Source of the DNA: Mesorhizobium sp. WSM4311
Lineage (GTDB): Bacteria > Pseudomonadota > Alphaproteobacteria > Rhizobiales > Rhizobiaceae
Length of the DNA stretch: 64,000 nt
Direction of reading: 5' to 3'
Assembly (NCBI RefSeq): GCF_002295115.1
Contig: NZ_NSFV01000002.1
Span: 124,001-188,000 of the forward strand
Both the position numbers and the translations under genes were made by a program. Positions 24,248-33,344 of this stretch are shown here, one piece after another; position 1 is the stretch's first letter, and each line of letters opens with the position of its first letter. Under the pieces are notes generated by a model that made no database searches, had not been told where the DNA came from, and saw nothing but the letters and a program-made list of their open reading frames with translations.

Positions 24248-25426
24248 ATGCAACCGAACCTGAAATTCTCGCGCGGCGAATTTGCGGATCGCCTCGCCAA
24301 GACGCAGCGAGCCATGGAGGCCAAGGGCGTCGATCTCCTGATCGTCAGCGACCCTTCCAACATGGCCTGGCTGACCGGTTATGACGGCTGGTCCTTCTAC
24401 GTGCACCAGGCGGTCATCGTGCCGCCCTCGGGCGAGCCCGTCTGGTACGGCCGCGGTCAGGACGCCAACGGCGCCAGGCGCACCGCCTATCTCGCGCAGG
24501 ACAACATCGTCGGCTACGCCGACCACTATGTGCAGTCGACGGAACGCCATCCGATGGACTTCCTGTCCAGCGTGCTCGTCGATCGTGGTTGGGGCAAGCT
24601 CACCATCGGTGTCGAGATGGACAATTACTGGTTCTCCGCCGCCGCCTTCGCCTCGCTGCAGAAGCATCTGCCCAATGCCCGCTTCGTCGACGCCACCGCC
24701 CTGGTCAACTGGCAGCGCGCGGTGAAGAGCCCGACCGAGATCGACTACATGCGCAAGGCCGCCCGCATCGTCGAAGCCATGCACCAACGCATCTTCGACA
24801 GAATAGAGATCGGCATGCGCAAATGCGATCTCGTCGCCGAGATCTATGATGCCGGCACGCGCGGCGTCGACGGCATTGGCGGCGACTATCCGGCGATCGT
24901 GCCGCTGCTGCCGTCCGGCGTGGACGCCTCGGCGCCGCATCTGACCTGGGACGACCAGCCGATGAAGCGGGGCGAGGGCACCTTCTTCGAGATCGCCGGC
25001 TGCTACAACCGTTACCATTGTCCGCTGTCGCGCACCGTCTTCCTCGGCAAGCCGACGCAGGAGTTCCTCGATGCCGAGAAGGCGACACTGGAAGGCATGG
25101 AGGCGGGGCTCGCCGCCGCCAAGCCCGGCAACGCCTGCGAGGACATCGCCAATGCCTTCTTCGCCGTGCTGAAAAGGTATGGCATCGTCAAGGACAACCG
25201 CACCGGCTACTCGATCGGTCTGTCCTATCCGCCGGACTGGGGCGAACGCACGATGAGCCTGCGCCCCGGTGACCGCACCGAACTCAAGCCCGGCATGACC
25301 TTCCACTTCATGACCGGCCTCTGGCTGGAGACGATGGGGCTGGAGATCACCGAGTCCATCCTGATCACCGAAACCGGTGTAGAGTGCCTGGCCAATGTTC
25401 CGCGCAAACTGGTGGTGAAGAATTGA
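24248..25426 (+). CDS. doeA: Ectoine hydrolase DoeA (EutD), M24 peptidase-like
   Basis: A 392-aa protein of the creatinase/Xaa-Pro peptidase (M24) family. The N-terminal creatinase domain spans about 15-165 (DLLIVSDPSNMAWLTGYDGW) and the pita-bread domain about 170-390. ATG 24248 has GAGGAAG 7 bases before it; an open frame starting at 24128 would run through the intergenic repeat and is rejected. Family knowledge: DoeA opens the ectoine ring to N-acetyl-diaminobutyrate and works with DoeB. The classical M24 dinuclear-metal ligand set is not obvious in the C-terminal domain, in keeping with a non-peptidase. doeB starts 5 bases after its stop. Confidence 0.85.
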   Translation: MQPNLKFSRGEFADRLAKTQRAMEAKGVDLLIVSDPSNMAWLTGYDGWSFYVHQAVIVPPSGEPVWYGRGQDANGARRTAYLAQDNIVGYADHYVQSTERHPMDFLSSVLVDRGWGKLTIGVEMDNYWFSAAAFASLQKHLPNARFVDATALVNWQRAVKSPTEIDYMRKAARIVEAMHQRIFDRIEIGMRKCDLVAEIYDAGTRGVDGIGGDYPAIVPLLPSGVDASAPHLTWDDQPMKRGEGTFFEIAGCYNRYHCPLSRTVFLGKPTQEFLDAEKATLEGMEAGLAAAKPGNACEDIANAFFAVLKRYGIVKDNRTGYSIGLSYPPDWGERTMSLRPGDRTELKPGMTFHFMTGLWLETMGLEITESILITETGVECLANVPRKLVVKN

Positions 25427-25431
25427 GCCCG

Positions 25432-26433
25432 ATGTCCAGCGTCCGCCCGTCGCCGATCGCGCCGACCGTCGAATTCGACCGTGACGGCGTCCAGCACGGT
25501 TTCCTGCGCCTGCCCTACAGCCGAGACGACTCGGCCTGGGGTTCGGTGATGATCCCGATCTGCGTCATCCGCAACGGCAAGGGGCCGACGGCGCTGCTTT
25601 CCGGCGGCAACCACGGCGACGAGTATGAAGGGCCGCTGGCGCTCTACGATCTCGCCCGCACGCTCGACCCGAAAAATGTCAGCGGTACGGTGATCATCGT
25701 GCCGGCGATGAACTATCCAGCCTTCCGCGCCGGCACGCGGACCTCGCCGATCGACAAGGGCAACATGAACCGCAGCTTTCCCGGACGGCCGGACGGCACG
25801 GTGACCGAGAAGATCGCCGACTATTTCCAGCGTGAACTGCTGCCTCGAGCCGACATCGTCTTCGACTTTCATTCTGGGGGAAAGACGCTGGACTTCGTGC
25901 CGTTCTGCGCGGCCCACACACTGCCCGACAAGGCGCTGGAGCAAAAAGCCTTCGATGCGGTGGCGGCATTCTCGGCTCCGTTCGCGATGCGCATGATCGA
26001 AATCGACTCGGTCGGCATGTACGACACGGCGGCCGAGGAGATGGGCAAGGTCTTCGTCAGCACCGAACTGGGCGGTGGCGGCACCTCGCGTGCGCAAACC
26101 GTGCGTATCGCGCGGCGCGGCATTCTCAATGTGCTGCGCCATGCCGGCATCGTGGATGGCGCGGTCGAGAAGAGCAGAACTCGATGGCTGGACATGCCGT
26201 CAGGCGATTGCTTCTCCTTCGCCGAGGAGGACGGCATGATCGAAACCATGGTCGATCTCGGCGAGCCCATCGAAGAGGGCGCGGTGCTGGCACGGATCCA
26301 TTCGGTTGGCCGCACAGGCATTGCCCCGCAGGAGATCCGGGCAAAAATGCCGGGCATGTTGGCGGCACGGCATTTTCCCGGCCTGGTCAAGGCCGGGGAC
26401 TGCGCGGCGGTGGTAGCCGTGGAGGTCGATTGA
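25432..26433 (+). CDS. doeB: N-alpha-acetyl-L-2,4-diaminobutyrate deacetylase DoeB (EutE)
   Basis: A 333-aa zinc amidohydrolase of the succinylglutamate desuccinylase/aspartoacylase family. The zinc-binding motif is SGGNHGDEYEG (H61, E64), with NMNRSFPG and the third ligand region DFHSGG further on. It deacetylates the product of DoeA to diaminobutyrate, the substrate of DoeD encoded on the opposite strand at 12967-14346. ATG 25432 is chosen; an in-frame TTG at 25423 overlapping the doeA stop is possible. It is the last gene of the ectoine operon; the next 218 bases hold no recognisable gene. Confidence 0.85.
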   Translation: MSSVRPSPIAPTVEFDRDGVQHGFLRLPYSRDDSAWGSVMIPICVIRNGKGPTALLSGGNHGDEYEGPLALYDLARTLDPKNVSGTVIIVPAMNYPAFRAGTRTSPIDKGNMNRSFPGRPDGTVTEKIADYFQRELLPRADIVFDFHSGGKTLDFVPFCAAHTLPDKALEQKAFDAVAAFSAPFAMRMIEIDSVGMYDTAAEEMGKVFVSTELGGGGTSRAQTVRIARRGILNVLRHAGIVDGAVEKSRTRWLDMPSGDCFSFAEEDGMIETMVDLGEPIEEGAVLARIHSVGRTGIAPQEIRAKMPGMLAARHFPGLVKAGDCAAVVAVEVD

Positions 26434-26651
26434 TCGACACGGCTGCGTCCCGGTACATCCCGCGCGGTTTCCGGCGATTGCGGCTGGCCGCGCCGGACAT
26501 CAATTTTCTCCATCTGATGGAAGTGTAAATTAACGAGAGGCAGACAAACTAGGCATTGGCGAGCGGACCCTCGCTCTGCGGCCACGGTTGCGGGTATTGG
26601 ACCGCGCGACATGGCGATGATCGTTGAACGCCCGGACGCCTGGTCTGAATC

Positions 26652-27773
26652 ATGAGATCTTCGACTGGAGAACACTATCCGGCGCTGGACCATATTCGTG
26701 GCCTAGCGGCGTTCCTGGTCTTCACCTGGCATTTCCTCCATCAGTCTCCCGAGGGGCCGGTGCCCTATGATTTCGTGCCTGCCGTGCCCATTTTCAGCCT
26801 GCTGGATGAGGGGTTCACCGGAGTTTCATTGTTCATGGCGCTCTCCGGCTACCTGTTCGCCAAGCTTCTTGATGGGAAACAAGTCAGCTATCTGCCCTTC
26901 TTCGCCAACCGGGCGCTGAGGTTGCTTCCGCTCTTGCTGGCCGTGATAGCCGTCGAGGCTTGCCGCGTATCTATGGCAGGCCAACCCCTGGGCGGCTATT
27001 TCACCGACGTCGGGAAGGGGGTGATCTTTCCCACCCTCCCGAACGGCGGTTGGTCGATAACCGTGGAAGCTCACTTCTACATCCTGCTGCCGTTCCTGCT
27101 GATGGCGTCCAGACGCTTCCTGTTCGCCCCTTTGCTGTTTATCGCTGCAGCCATTTTGCTGAGGTGGGCGCTTTACGCGCAGTTCGGCGAGGTGCAGTCG
27201 GCGGCGGCCTGGACCATCATTGGCCATGCCGATCAGTTTCTCGCCGGCATCCTTGCCTTCCATCTCCGCGCCTATGCGAAGGACCGGCACTGGCTGGCGC
27301 TGGCCGTACTGCTGGCCTTTTCGGGGTTCTTCTGGTGGTTCGATGCCGCCGGGGGATTTTACCGGCTACAGCGCTACCCCTCGCCACATTGGATATGGAT
27401 CATCCTGCCGACGGTGGAGGCGGCGGCCTATTCATTTGGGATCGCCTATTACGACACCAGCTTTCCAAGGAAGCGAACAGGCCTGCCATTCAAGATCCTG
27501 GAGAAGGCTGGGGCCTACAGCTATTCGATCTATCTCCTGCACCTGTTCTTCGTCATGCAACTGGCGGCGTTCATAAACACGAACGTCATGGGCATAAGCA
27601 ATTTCTACATTGCCTGCCTCTGGTCCTTGCTGTGTTTCCTGGCGACGATCCCGATCGGCTATCTCAGCTACACCTGCATAGAAGCGCCATTTCTGCGCCT
27701 GCGCATACGGTATGCGCAGCCCGCTGTTGCCAATCCGGTCCTGTTCAAGGATCGGCCGGCCACGGCAGCATAG
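26652..27773 (+). CDS. Acyltransferase 3 family membrane protein (OafA/YrhL-like)
   Basis: A 373-aa integral membrane acyltransferase with about ten spans. The N-terminal family motif YPALDHIRGLAAFLVFTWHF carries the conserved arginine and histidine; GVSLFMALSGYLF and SITVEAHFYILLPFL follow as in O-acetyltransferases that modify lipopolysaccharide, exopolysaccharide, peptidoglycan or Nod factor. The target here is unknown and no polysaccharide genes are nearby. ATG 26652 has no strong ribosome binding site. It stands alone between the ectoine operon and a truncated regulator gene, and looks like an insertion into the catabolic neighbourhood. Confidence 0.8.
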   Translation: MRSSTGEHYPALDHIRGLAAFLVFTWHFLHQSPEGPVPYDFVPAVPIFSLLDEGFTGVSLFMALSGYLFAKLLDGKQVSYLPFFANRALRLLPLLLAVIAVEACRVSMAGQPLGGYFTDVGKGVIFPTLPNGGWSITVEAHFYILLPFLLMASRRFLFAPLLFIAAAILLRWALYAQFGEVQSAAAWTIIGHADQFLAGILAFHLRAYAKDRHWLALAVLLAFSGFFWWFDAAGGFYRLQRYPSPHWIWIILPTVEAAAYSFGIAYYDTSFPRKRTGLPFKILEKAGAYSYSIYLLHLFFVMQLAAFINTNVMGISNFYIACLWSLLCFLATIPIGYLSYTCIEAPFLRLRIRYAQPAVANPVLFKDRPATAA

Positions 27774-27888
27774 GCGCCGCGCCTGCGCTGGGCAGAGCCC
27801 TGCAGAGATTTTCGACAGAGACCATCGGCGCGGGGAATCTCGCTATCAATGCTGGCCAGTCTGCAGCGGGCCTGCGCATGTCGCACGG

Positions 27889-28326
27889 ATGGACGGGGCC
27901 GAGATCAGCGAAATCTACGCGGTGCGCGGATTGCTCGAATGCGAAGCACTCCGCCTCTCCATTCCGGCTTTGTCGGACGGCAATCTCGATGAGGCCGAAC
28001 AGGTGCTCGACCAGATCGACGCGGAGCGCAATGTCGGCCGCTGGGGTGCGCTGAACCGAACCTTTCACCTCTACGCTGCCTGCGGCAATCAGCGTCTGCT
28101 CGGCCTGATCGAGGCGCATCACAACGCGGCCGATCGCTATGTCCGCATCCTCTTGTCCAACCTCGACCATCGCGCCCGCTCGCAGGCGGAACATCGCGAC
28201 CTGCTGGCCGCCTGCCGCCGGCGCGACGGCAAGAAGGCCGTGAGCATTCTGCGGCAGCATCTGCGCGAAGGAAGCGATACGCTCGTCAATGCGATAGTGG
28301 GCGGCGGCCTGTCGCGAAAATCATAG
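27889..28326 (+). pseudogene. GntR-family regulator fragment (FCD domain only)
   Basis: From ATG 27889 the frame encodes 145 residues matching an FCD ligand-binding domain: EISEIYAVRGLLECEALRLS at its start, the metal-ligand-type His/Asp pattern (ALNRTFHLYAACGNQRLLGL) and a final AEHRDLLAACRRRDG. The winged-helix DNA-binding domain that should precede it is missing; the sequence upstream (27774-27888) gives no helix-turn-helix in any frame. The piece is therefore most likely the tail of a gene truncated when its 5' part was lost. Expression as a free FCD domain cannot be excluded. Confidence 0.65.
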
Positions 28327-28366
28327 TCGGGATGGTCCTGCTGCTCAGGGTTCGAGCGCATCATCG

Positions 28367-28400
28367 CGCGCGACCGGTTCGTAAGAACCGCGCTGTTTTT
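28367..28400 (+). terminator. Intrinsic terminator
   Basis: CGGTTC-GTAA-GAACCG (28375-28390) is a perfect 6-bp stem with a tetraloop, extended by GCG/CGC after a two-base bulge and followed by TGTTTTT (28394-28400). It would end plus-strand transcripts coming through the acyltransferase and the GntR fragment. It sits directly at the 3' end of the convergent MaoC gene. Confidence 0.65.
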
Positions 28401-28852
28401 CAGCTCTGCGCCGGCTTGCGTTCGACGATATAGATATGATCGGCCGCGAGCACCACTTCGCCGCGCTGGTTGATCACCTCGCAGCGTTCGATCACGCGTC
28501 CCGAGCCCGGCCGCTTGGGATCGTCTTCCTTGGCTGCAATGGTGGTGCGCGTGCGGATCGTGTCGCCGATGAACACCGGCTTGATGAAGCGCAGCCGGTC
28601 ATAGCCATAGGAGAACGCGACGGGGTTGATAATGCTTGCCGTCAGCCCGATGCCGACCGAGAACACCAGCGTGCCATGCGCGATGCGCTGGCCGAACGGC
28701 GTCGTCTTCATGTATTCGGCGTCCATGTGGTGCGGAAAGAAATCGCCGGTGTGGCCGGCATGGACGACGAAGTCGGTCTCGGTGATGGTGCGGCCGCTGG
28801 TCAGCCGCGAAGTGCCGATCTCATAGTCCTCGAAATAGGTGATCTGTTCCAT
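28400..28852 (-). CDS. MaoC-family hot-dog dehydratase
   Basis: A 150-aa single hot-dog-fold protein of the MaoC/(R)-hydratase family, acting on an acyl-CoA or similar thioester. The active-site segment [13 protein letters not shown] (about residues 32-44) carries the Asp and His of the hydratase dyad, and [20 protein letters not shown] is a family hallmark also present in the second MaoC protein at 39930-40481. The start overlaps the oxidoreductase stop (TGATG). It is the last gene of the nine-gene-scale minus-strand catabolic operon that begins with the sugar-binding protein at 35684. Confidence 0.8.
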   Translation of the reverse strand: MEQITYFEDYEIGTSRLTSGRTITETDFVVHAGHTGDFFPHHMDAEYMKTTPFGQRIAHGTLVFSVGIGLTASIINPVAFSYGYDRLRFIKPVFIGDTIRTRTTIAAKEDDPKRPGSGRVIERCEVINQRGEVVLAADHIYIVERKPAQS

Positions 28853-29928
28853 CAGGGTCTTTCCGCGATCGGCGTCGCCGGCGCCGCGCTCGATCTATAG
28901 GCGGCTTCCACCAGCGCCATTGTGCTCCAGGCGTCCTCGACCGAACTGACCAGTTCGCCGTCTTCTCCTGCCGCAAAGCGCTGCACATTGGCCATGCGCC
29001 CGACGAAGGCGTCGGGGAACCATTCGCCGGCAAGCGGTACCGCGATCCAGTCCGTTGCGCCCTTCGGATGGATTTCCAGAATGTCCGGTTCGCCCCGGGG
29101 GTAGTCGAGGTTGAGGCCGAGCTTGAGATAGGCCGCGCCCTCGGTGCCGCAGATGCGGAACTCGCAGGCCTGGTGGCGGCGGCCGAATTTGTGGTCATGG
29201 TTGATCGACAGCGCGCAGCGCACCCTGTCGCCATAGTCGAGAATGGCGCTGGTGCGCGTCTGCGCCACCTTGTGGTTGGGATGGCCGAGCGTCTTGGCGT
29301 GGACGCCTTTGGGATCGCCGAGCAATTGCCTGATCAGGTCGAGATAATGGATCGAGTGCATGGCGATCTCGACGCGCGGCGCCTTGAGCAGGAACTCCCA
29401 CAACTCCCACGGTGTTGCCAGCGCCAGCCAGGCATCGAAGTCGACGACTTCACCGAGCCAGCCCCTGGCGACGGCGTCCTTGAGCGCCAGCATCATCGGC
29501 GCGAAGCGCAGCTGAAAGTTCACCGCCGCCTTGAGGTTCTTGGCGCGGCAGATTTCGAGGATTTCGGTGGCCTCGCCGAGATAGTTGCCCATCGGCTTCT
29601 GGATCAACGCAACCGCGCCGTCGGGCAGAGCTTCCAGGATCTCGGCGTGCCGTCCTGGCGGGGTCGCCAGATCGAAGATCGCATCCTGGACAGATGCGGC
29701 TTCGTCGACCGAACGGAACGCCGTCACGCCCCATTTTTCGGCCAGGGTTTTCGCCTTGGCCTGGTCCGGATCATAGAGGCCGGCAATCGGAAAGCCGGCT
29801 TTGCGATAGGCGGGAAAATGCGCGTCGCCGACGATCGATCCGGCACCGAAAGTGACGATCGGGCGAGGCTTCGAGGGTTTTGGCCAGGACTGGACGAGTA
29901 AGGCAGGGTCGAAACCGCCCTCAGTCAT
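28852..29928 (-). CDS. Gfo/Idh/MocA-family oxidoreductase
   Basis: A 358-aa NAD(P)-dependent sugar or polyol dehydrogenase-type protein. The N-terminal Rossmann fold ([20 protein letters not shown]) is followed by the EKP-like motif, here IQKPMG, with glutamine in place of the usual glutamate before the catalytic lysine, and the C-terminal alpha/beta domain. ATG 29928 is chosen because GAGGT lies nine bases upstream; it overlaps the mutarotase gene by 8 bases. In this operon it could oxidise the sugar taken up by the ABC importer. Substrate unknown. Confidence 0.8.
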   Translation of the reverse strand: MTEGGFDPALLVQSWPKPSKPRPIVTFGAGSIVGDAHFPAYRKAGFPIAGLYDPDQAKAKTLAEKWGVTAFRSVDEAASVQDAIFDLATPPGRHAEILEALPDGAVALIQKPMGNYLGEATEILEICRAKNLKAAVNFQLRFAPMMLALKDAVARGWLGEVVDFDAWLALATPWELWEFLLKAPRVEIAMHSIHYLDLIRQLLGDPKGVHAKTLGHPNHKVAQTRTSAILDYGDRVRCALSINHDHKFGRRHQACEFRICGTEGAAYLKLGLNLDYPRGEPDILEIHPKGATDWIAVPLAGEWFPDAFVGRMANVQRFAAGEDGELVSSVEDAWSTMALVEAAYRSSAAPATPIAERP

Positions 29929-30250
29929 GGTGAAAGACCTCGTCCGTGCTGGCCCACCATTCGCCCTCCTTGCGGGTCGAGAGCGGCTCCTGGCATGGTA
30001 TGCAGACCGCCCACCATTCCTGCGTCTTCGGGTCGGCTGCCATCTTGGCCATGTCGGCCGCATAGTCGGTGCCATGATATTCGAAATAGGAGAACAGCAG
30101 GTTCTCCGGCCGCTTCAGATAGATCGAATAATTCTTGATGTTGCAGGCCGAGATCATGGTCAGCACGTCGGGCCAGACGGCGGCATGCAGGCGGACATAC
30201 TCCTCGACCTTTTCCGGCTTCAACCCCAGCACCATGCCCATTCGCTGCAT
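29921..30250 (-). CDS. L-rhamnose mutarotase family protein (RhaM-like)
   Basis: A 109-aa ferredoxin-like-fold protein of the RhaM/DUF718 family, which interconverts anomers of L-rhamnose, L-fucose or related sugars. The family pattern is complete: MGMVLGLKPEKVEEYVRLHA at the start, NIKNYSIYL, LFSYFEYHG and the C-terminal WW segment (QEWWAVCIPCQEPL). It follows the dehydratase by 9 bases and overlaps the Gfo/Idh gene. Its presence hints that the operon handles a deoxyhexose or similar sugar. Confidence 0.8.
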   Translation of the reverse strand: MQRMGMVLGLKPEKVEEYVRLHAAVWPDVLTMISACNIKNYSIYLKRPENLLFSYFEYHGTDYAADMAKMAADPKTQEWWAVCIPCQEPLSTRKEGEWWASTDEVFHHD

Positions 30251-30259
30251 ATCCGACTC

Positions 30260-31372
30260 CTACTTCGTGATCGCCGTGGTGAATTCGGCGATGCTCATGG
30301 CCTTGACCGCGTCCCAATCCCAGTCGATGCCGATGCCGGGCTCGTCGGGCGCCAGCGCATGCCCATCCTCGATGCGCATGTGCTTGCCGGTCAACTGGTC
30401 GAGTTGCGGAATGTACTCGACATACCTGCCGTTCTGAACCGCGCAGGTCAAGCTGACATGCAGCTCCATCAGGAAATGCGGGCAGACCGGAATGTCGAAG
30501 GCCTCTGCCGCATGGGCGATCTTGAGCCATGGCGTGATGCCGCCGATGCGGCCGACATCGACCTGCACGATCGAGCAGGCGCCTTTCTGCATGTATTCGC
30601 GGAAATGGCGGATCGAATAGAGTGACTCGCCAATGGCGATCGGCGTCGGCGTCGAGTTGGACAACCTGATATGGCCGTCGACATCGTCGGCCGGCAGCGG
30701 CTCTTCGATCCAGGCGAGATCGAGTTCGCGCAGCCGCGCCGCGCGCCGGATCGCCTCGTCGACCGAAAACCCCTGGTTGGCGTCGGTCATGATCTCGTAG
30801 CCGTCGCCCACCGCCTTGCGCACCGCCGACAGGCGGGCGAGATCCTCCGACCCGTGCGGCCTGCCGATCTTCACCTTCGAGCCGCGGAAGCCCTTGGCCT
30901 TGGCAGCCAGCGCGTCGTCGACAAGTGCTGCCGTCTCGATGTGCAGCCAGCCGCCCTCGGTGGTGTAGAGCGGACAGCGGTCCTTGGCACCGCCGGCCAG
31001 TTTCCACAGCGGCAAGTTCTGCTTCTTCGCCCTGAGATCCCAGAGCGCCGTATCGATCGCCGCGATAGCAATGGCGGTGATCGCACCGATGGTGGTCGCA
31101 TGGGTGGCGAATTCGAGATCGTGCCAGATCGCCTCGATCATGTCGGGGTCTCGGCCGATCAGGCGTGGCGCCAGATGGTCGGACAACAGCCGCATCACCG
31201 AGGAGCCGCCGGTGCCGATCGTGTAGCTGTAGCCGGTGCCGACCGCGCCGTCGGAATCGGTGATGGTGACGATCGGTGTTTCCTGGCTGACGAAACTCTG
31301 GATGGCGTCCGTGCGCTTGACCTTGGGCACAAGGTCCACCATCCGCAGTTCGATTTTCTCGATTCTAGCCAT
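30260..31372 (-). CDS. Mandelate racemase/muconate lactonizing-type acid-sugar dehydratase
   Basis: A 370-aa enolase-superfamily enzyme. Metal ligands are D197 (TDANQG), E223 (WIEEPL) and E249 (IGES). The KxK motif (K166, K168 in SKVKIGR) and the Asp-His dyad (D272 in VDVGRIGG, H299 in CPHFLMELH) mark the mandelate-racemase subgroup, most of whose members dehydrate acid sugars such as L-rhamnonate, L-fuconate or galactarate. With the mutarotase, a Gfo/Idh dehydrogenase and the COG3618-type hydrolase at 36705-37544 it makes a plausible non-phosphorylative sugar pathway. The exact acid sugar cannot be read from the sequence. It follows the ATPase gene by 3 bases. Confidence 0.85.
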   Translation of the reverse strand: MARIEKIELRMVDLVPKVKRTDAIQSFVSQETPIVTITDSDGAVGTGYSYTIGTGGSSVMRLLSDHLAPRLIGRDPDMIEAIWHDLEFATHATTIGAITAIAIAAIDTALWDLRAKKQNLPLWKLAGGAKDRCPLYTTEGGWLHIETAALVDDALAAKAKGFRGSKVKIGRPHGSEDLARLSAVRKAVGDGYEIMTDANQGFSVDEAIRRAARLRELDLAWIEEPLPADDVDGHIRLSNSTPTPIAIGESLYSIRHFREYMQKGACSIVQVDVGRIGGITPWLKIAHAAEAFDIPVCPHFLMELHVSLTCAVQNGRYVEYIPQLDQLTGKHMRIEDGHALAPDEPGIGIDWDWDAVKAMSIAEFTTAITK

Positions 31373-31375
31373 CGG

Positions 31376-32473
31376 TCAGCTCCGCAATGTCTTTCCGGTC
31401 TCGGCGGCAAACAGATGCGCCTGCGACAGGTCGAGGCTCATCGCCACCCGCTCGCCGGAGCGCAACGGGCGCGGGTTCAGCATGCGCGAAACCCAGTCCG
31501 TGCCGTTGAATTCGACGAACACCAGCGTCTCGTTGCCGAGCGGTTCGGTGACGGTGATCGGCAGCTCGATCTGATGGACGTCGGCCGCGCCGCCGGAGCT
31601 GATGCCATGGCCGGTCGGATAGATGTCATCAGGCCGCAGACCGAACACGACCTTGTCGCCGGTCGCGACATTGGCCTTGAACTGGGCGGGCAGCGGCAGC
31701 TTTTCGCCGCTGGCGAAAACCAGTTGGCCGTCGTCGACAGTCGCCTCGTGCAAATTCATCGGCGGCGAACCGATGAAGCCGGCGACGAAGCGTGTCGCCG
31801 GGCGGCGGAAGACTTCGTCTGGCGTGCCGACCTGTTCGATATGGCCGTCGCGCATGATGACGATGCGGTCGGCAAGCGTCATCGCCTCGACCTGGTCGTG
31901 GGTGACGTAGATCACCGTCGACTGCACCTTGGCATGGAGCTTCTTGATCTCGGTGCGCATCTGCGTCCTGAGCTTGGCGTCGAGATTGGAAAGCGGCTCG
32001 TCGAAGAGAAACACGTCAGGGTCGCGCACGATGGCGCGGCCCATGGCGACGCGCTGGCGCTGGCCGCCCGATAGTTGCGACGGGCGGCGGTCGAGCAGCG
32101 TATCGAGGCCGAGAATGGCCGAGGCCTCGGCGACGCGGCGCTCCATGTCTTCCTTGGCCGCGCCGGCGATCTTCAGCGAGAAGCCGAGGTTTTCGCGCAC
32201 CGTCATATGCGGATAGAGCGCATAGGACTGGAACACCATCGAGATGTTGCGCGAGCGCGGCGGCAGATCGTTGACGATACGTCCACCGATCTCGATCGAG
32301 CCGGCGCTGATTTCTTCCAGTCCGGCGATCATGCGCAAAGTCGTCGACTTGCCGCAGCCCGACGGGCCGACCAGCGCGATGAATTCGCGGTCGGCGATAT
32401 CGAGATCGATGCCATGCACGATCCCGATATTGCCGTAGCGCTTGGTCAGCTTTTTGAGGGAAACGGTTGCCAT
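31376..32473 (-). CDS. Carbohydrate ABC transporter ATP-binding protein (UgpC/MalK type)
   Basis: A 365-aa ATPase with the nucleotide-binding domain in residues about 1-235 and a C-terminal TOBE/OB regulatory domain in about 240-360. Walker A GPSGCGKST, Q-loop VFQSYALYPHM, signature LSGGQRQRVAMGRA, Walker B FLFDEPLSNLD and the switch histidine (YVTHDQVEA) are intact. It energises the two permeases encoded immediately upstream. The MalK class usually serves mono- and oligosaccharides, polyols and glycerol-3-phosphate. Confidence 0.9.
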   Translation of the reverse strand: MATVSLKKLTKRYGNIGIVHGIDLDIADREFIALVGPSGCGKSTTLRMIAGLEEISAGSIEIGGRIVNDLPPRSRNISMVFQSYALYPHMTVRENLGFSLKIAGAAKEDMERRVAEASAILGLDTLLDRRPSQLSGGQRQRVAMGRAIVRDPDVFLFDEPLSNLDAKLRTQMRTEIKKLHAKVQSTVIYVTHDQVEAMTLADRIVIMRDGHIEQVGTPDEVFRRPATRFVAGFIGSPPMNLHEATVDDGQLVFASGEKLPLPAQFKANVATGDKVVFGLRPDDIYPTGHGISSGGAADVHQIELPITVTEPLGNETLVFVEFNGTDWVSRMLNPRPLRSGERVAMSLDLSQAHLFAAETGKTLRS

Positions 32474-32477
32474 GGGA

Positions 32478-33344
32478 TCAGCCTTTCACCGCGCCGGAGG
32501 TCAGGCCGCCGACAAGGTGTTTCTGGACGATGTAGGTGAGGGTGAGTGCGGGAATGATCATCACCACGGCCAGCGCGCACATGCCGCGCCAGTCGATGGT
32601 GAATTCGGCCGTGTAGTCGAGCAGGCCGACCGGCAGCGTCTTGGCGCTCACCGAACGGGTCAGCTGCGAAGCCAGCGCGAACTCGTTCCAGCAGGTCAGG
32701 AAGGCAAAGATGGCGGCGGAAGCGATGCCCGGTCCGGCGAGCGGAAACTCGACCTGCCAGAAAGCCTGCCAGCGCGTGCAGCCATCGATTTGTGCTGCCT
32801 CCGCGAGGTCTTTCGGCACCTGGCGGAAGAAGCCGTCGATCAGCCAGATGGTGAACGGCACGTTGAGCGCGACATAGGCCAGGATCAGCCCGAAATGCGT
32901 GTCGATGATGCCGAGCCGCACATAGAGGAAGAACAAAGGCAGCGACAGCGCGATGCCAGGCACCGTGCGCGTCAGCATCAGGCCGAGGAACACGCTCGAT
33001 TTGCCGCGGAAGCGGTAGCGCGCGAAGGCATAGCCGCCGGCCATGCCGATGGCCACCGCAATGATCGTCGAGGTCACCGAGATGATCAGCGAATTGCGGA
33101 AATATTCGATGACCGGGATGCCGCCTTTGCCGATGCCTGAGAACATTGCGATGTAAGCGTCGAACGAGATCTCCTGCGGGATCCACACCGGCGGCTTGGC
33201 CATGATCTCGACGGTCGGCCGGAGAGAGGACAGCACGATCCAGAGGCCGGGCAGGCAGATCGTCAGCATCGCCAGGAACAGGCCGACGCGATGGACGATG
33301 CCCAGCAGCCGGCGCTTCAGGCGGGCGGAAGAATTCTCGTCCAT
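32478..33344 (-). CDS. Carbohydrate ABC transporter permease (MalG type)
   Basis: A 288-aa inner-membrane protein with six predicted spans and the EAA loop DLAEAAQIDGCTRWQAFWQV (about residues 190-210). The start ATG 33344 overlaps the stop of the other permease (TGATG). The protein ends in a short cytoplasmic tail, QKHLVGGLTSGAVKG, characteristic of MalG-type permeases. Together with the MalF-type partner it forms the transmembrane channel. Confidence 0.85.
   Translation of the reverse strand: MDENSSARLKRRLLGIVHRVGLFLAMLTICLPGLWIVLSSLRPTVEIMAKPPVWIPQEISFDAYIAMFSGIGKGGIPVIEYFRNSLIISVTSTIIAVAIGMAGGYAFARYRFRGKSSVFLGLMLTRTVPGIALSLPLFFLYVRLGIIDTHFGLILAYVALNVPFTIWLIDGFFRQVPKDLAEAAQIDGCTRWQAFWQVEFPLAGPGIASAAIFAFLTCWNEFALASQLTRSVSAKTLPVGLLDYTAEFTIDWRGMCALAVVMIIPALTLTYIVQKHLVGGLTSGAVKG

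Noticed and set aside
21813..25306. Very long antisense open frames across the eut-doe genes, including one of 976 codons on the minus strand.
   Set aside because: They lie opposite well-supported genes, have no ribosome binding sites or recognisable domains, and arise from the GC bias of the coding strand.
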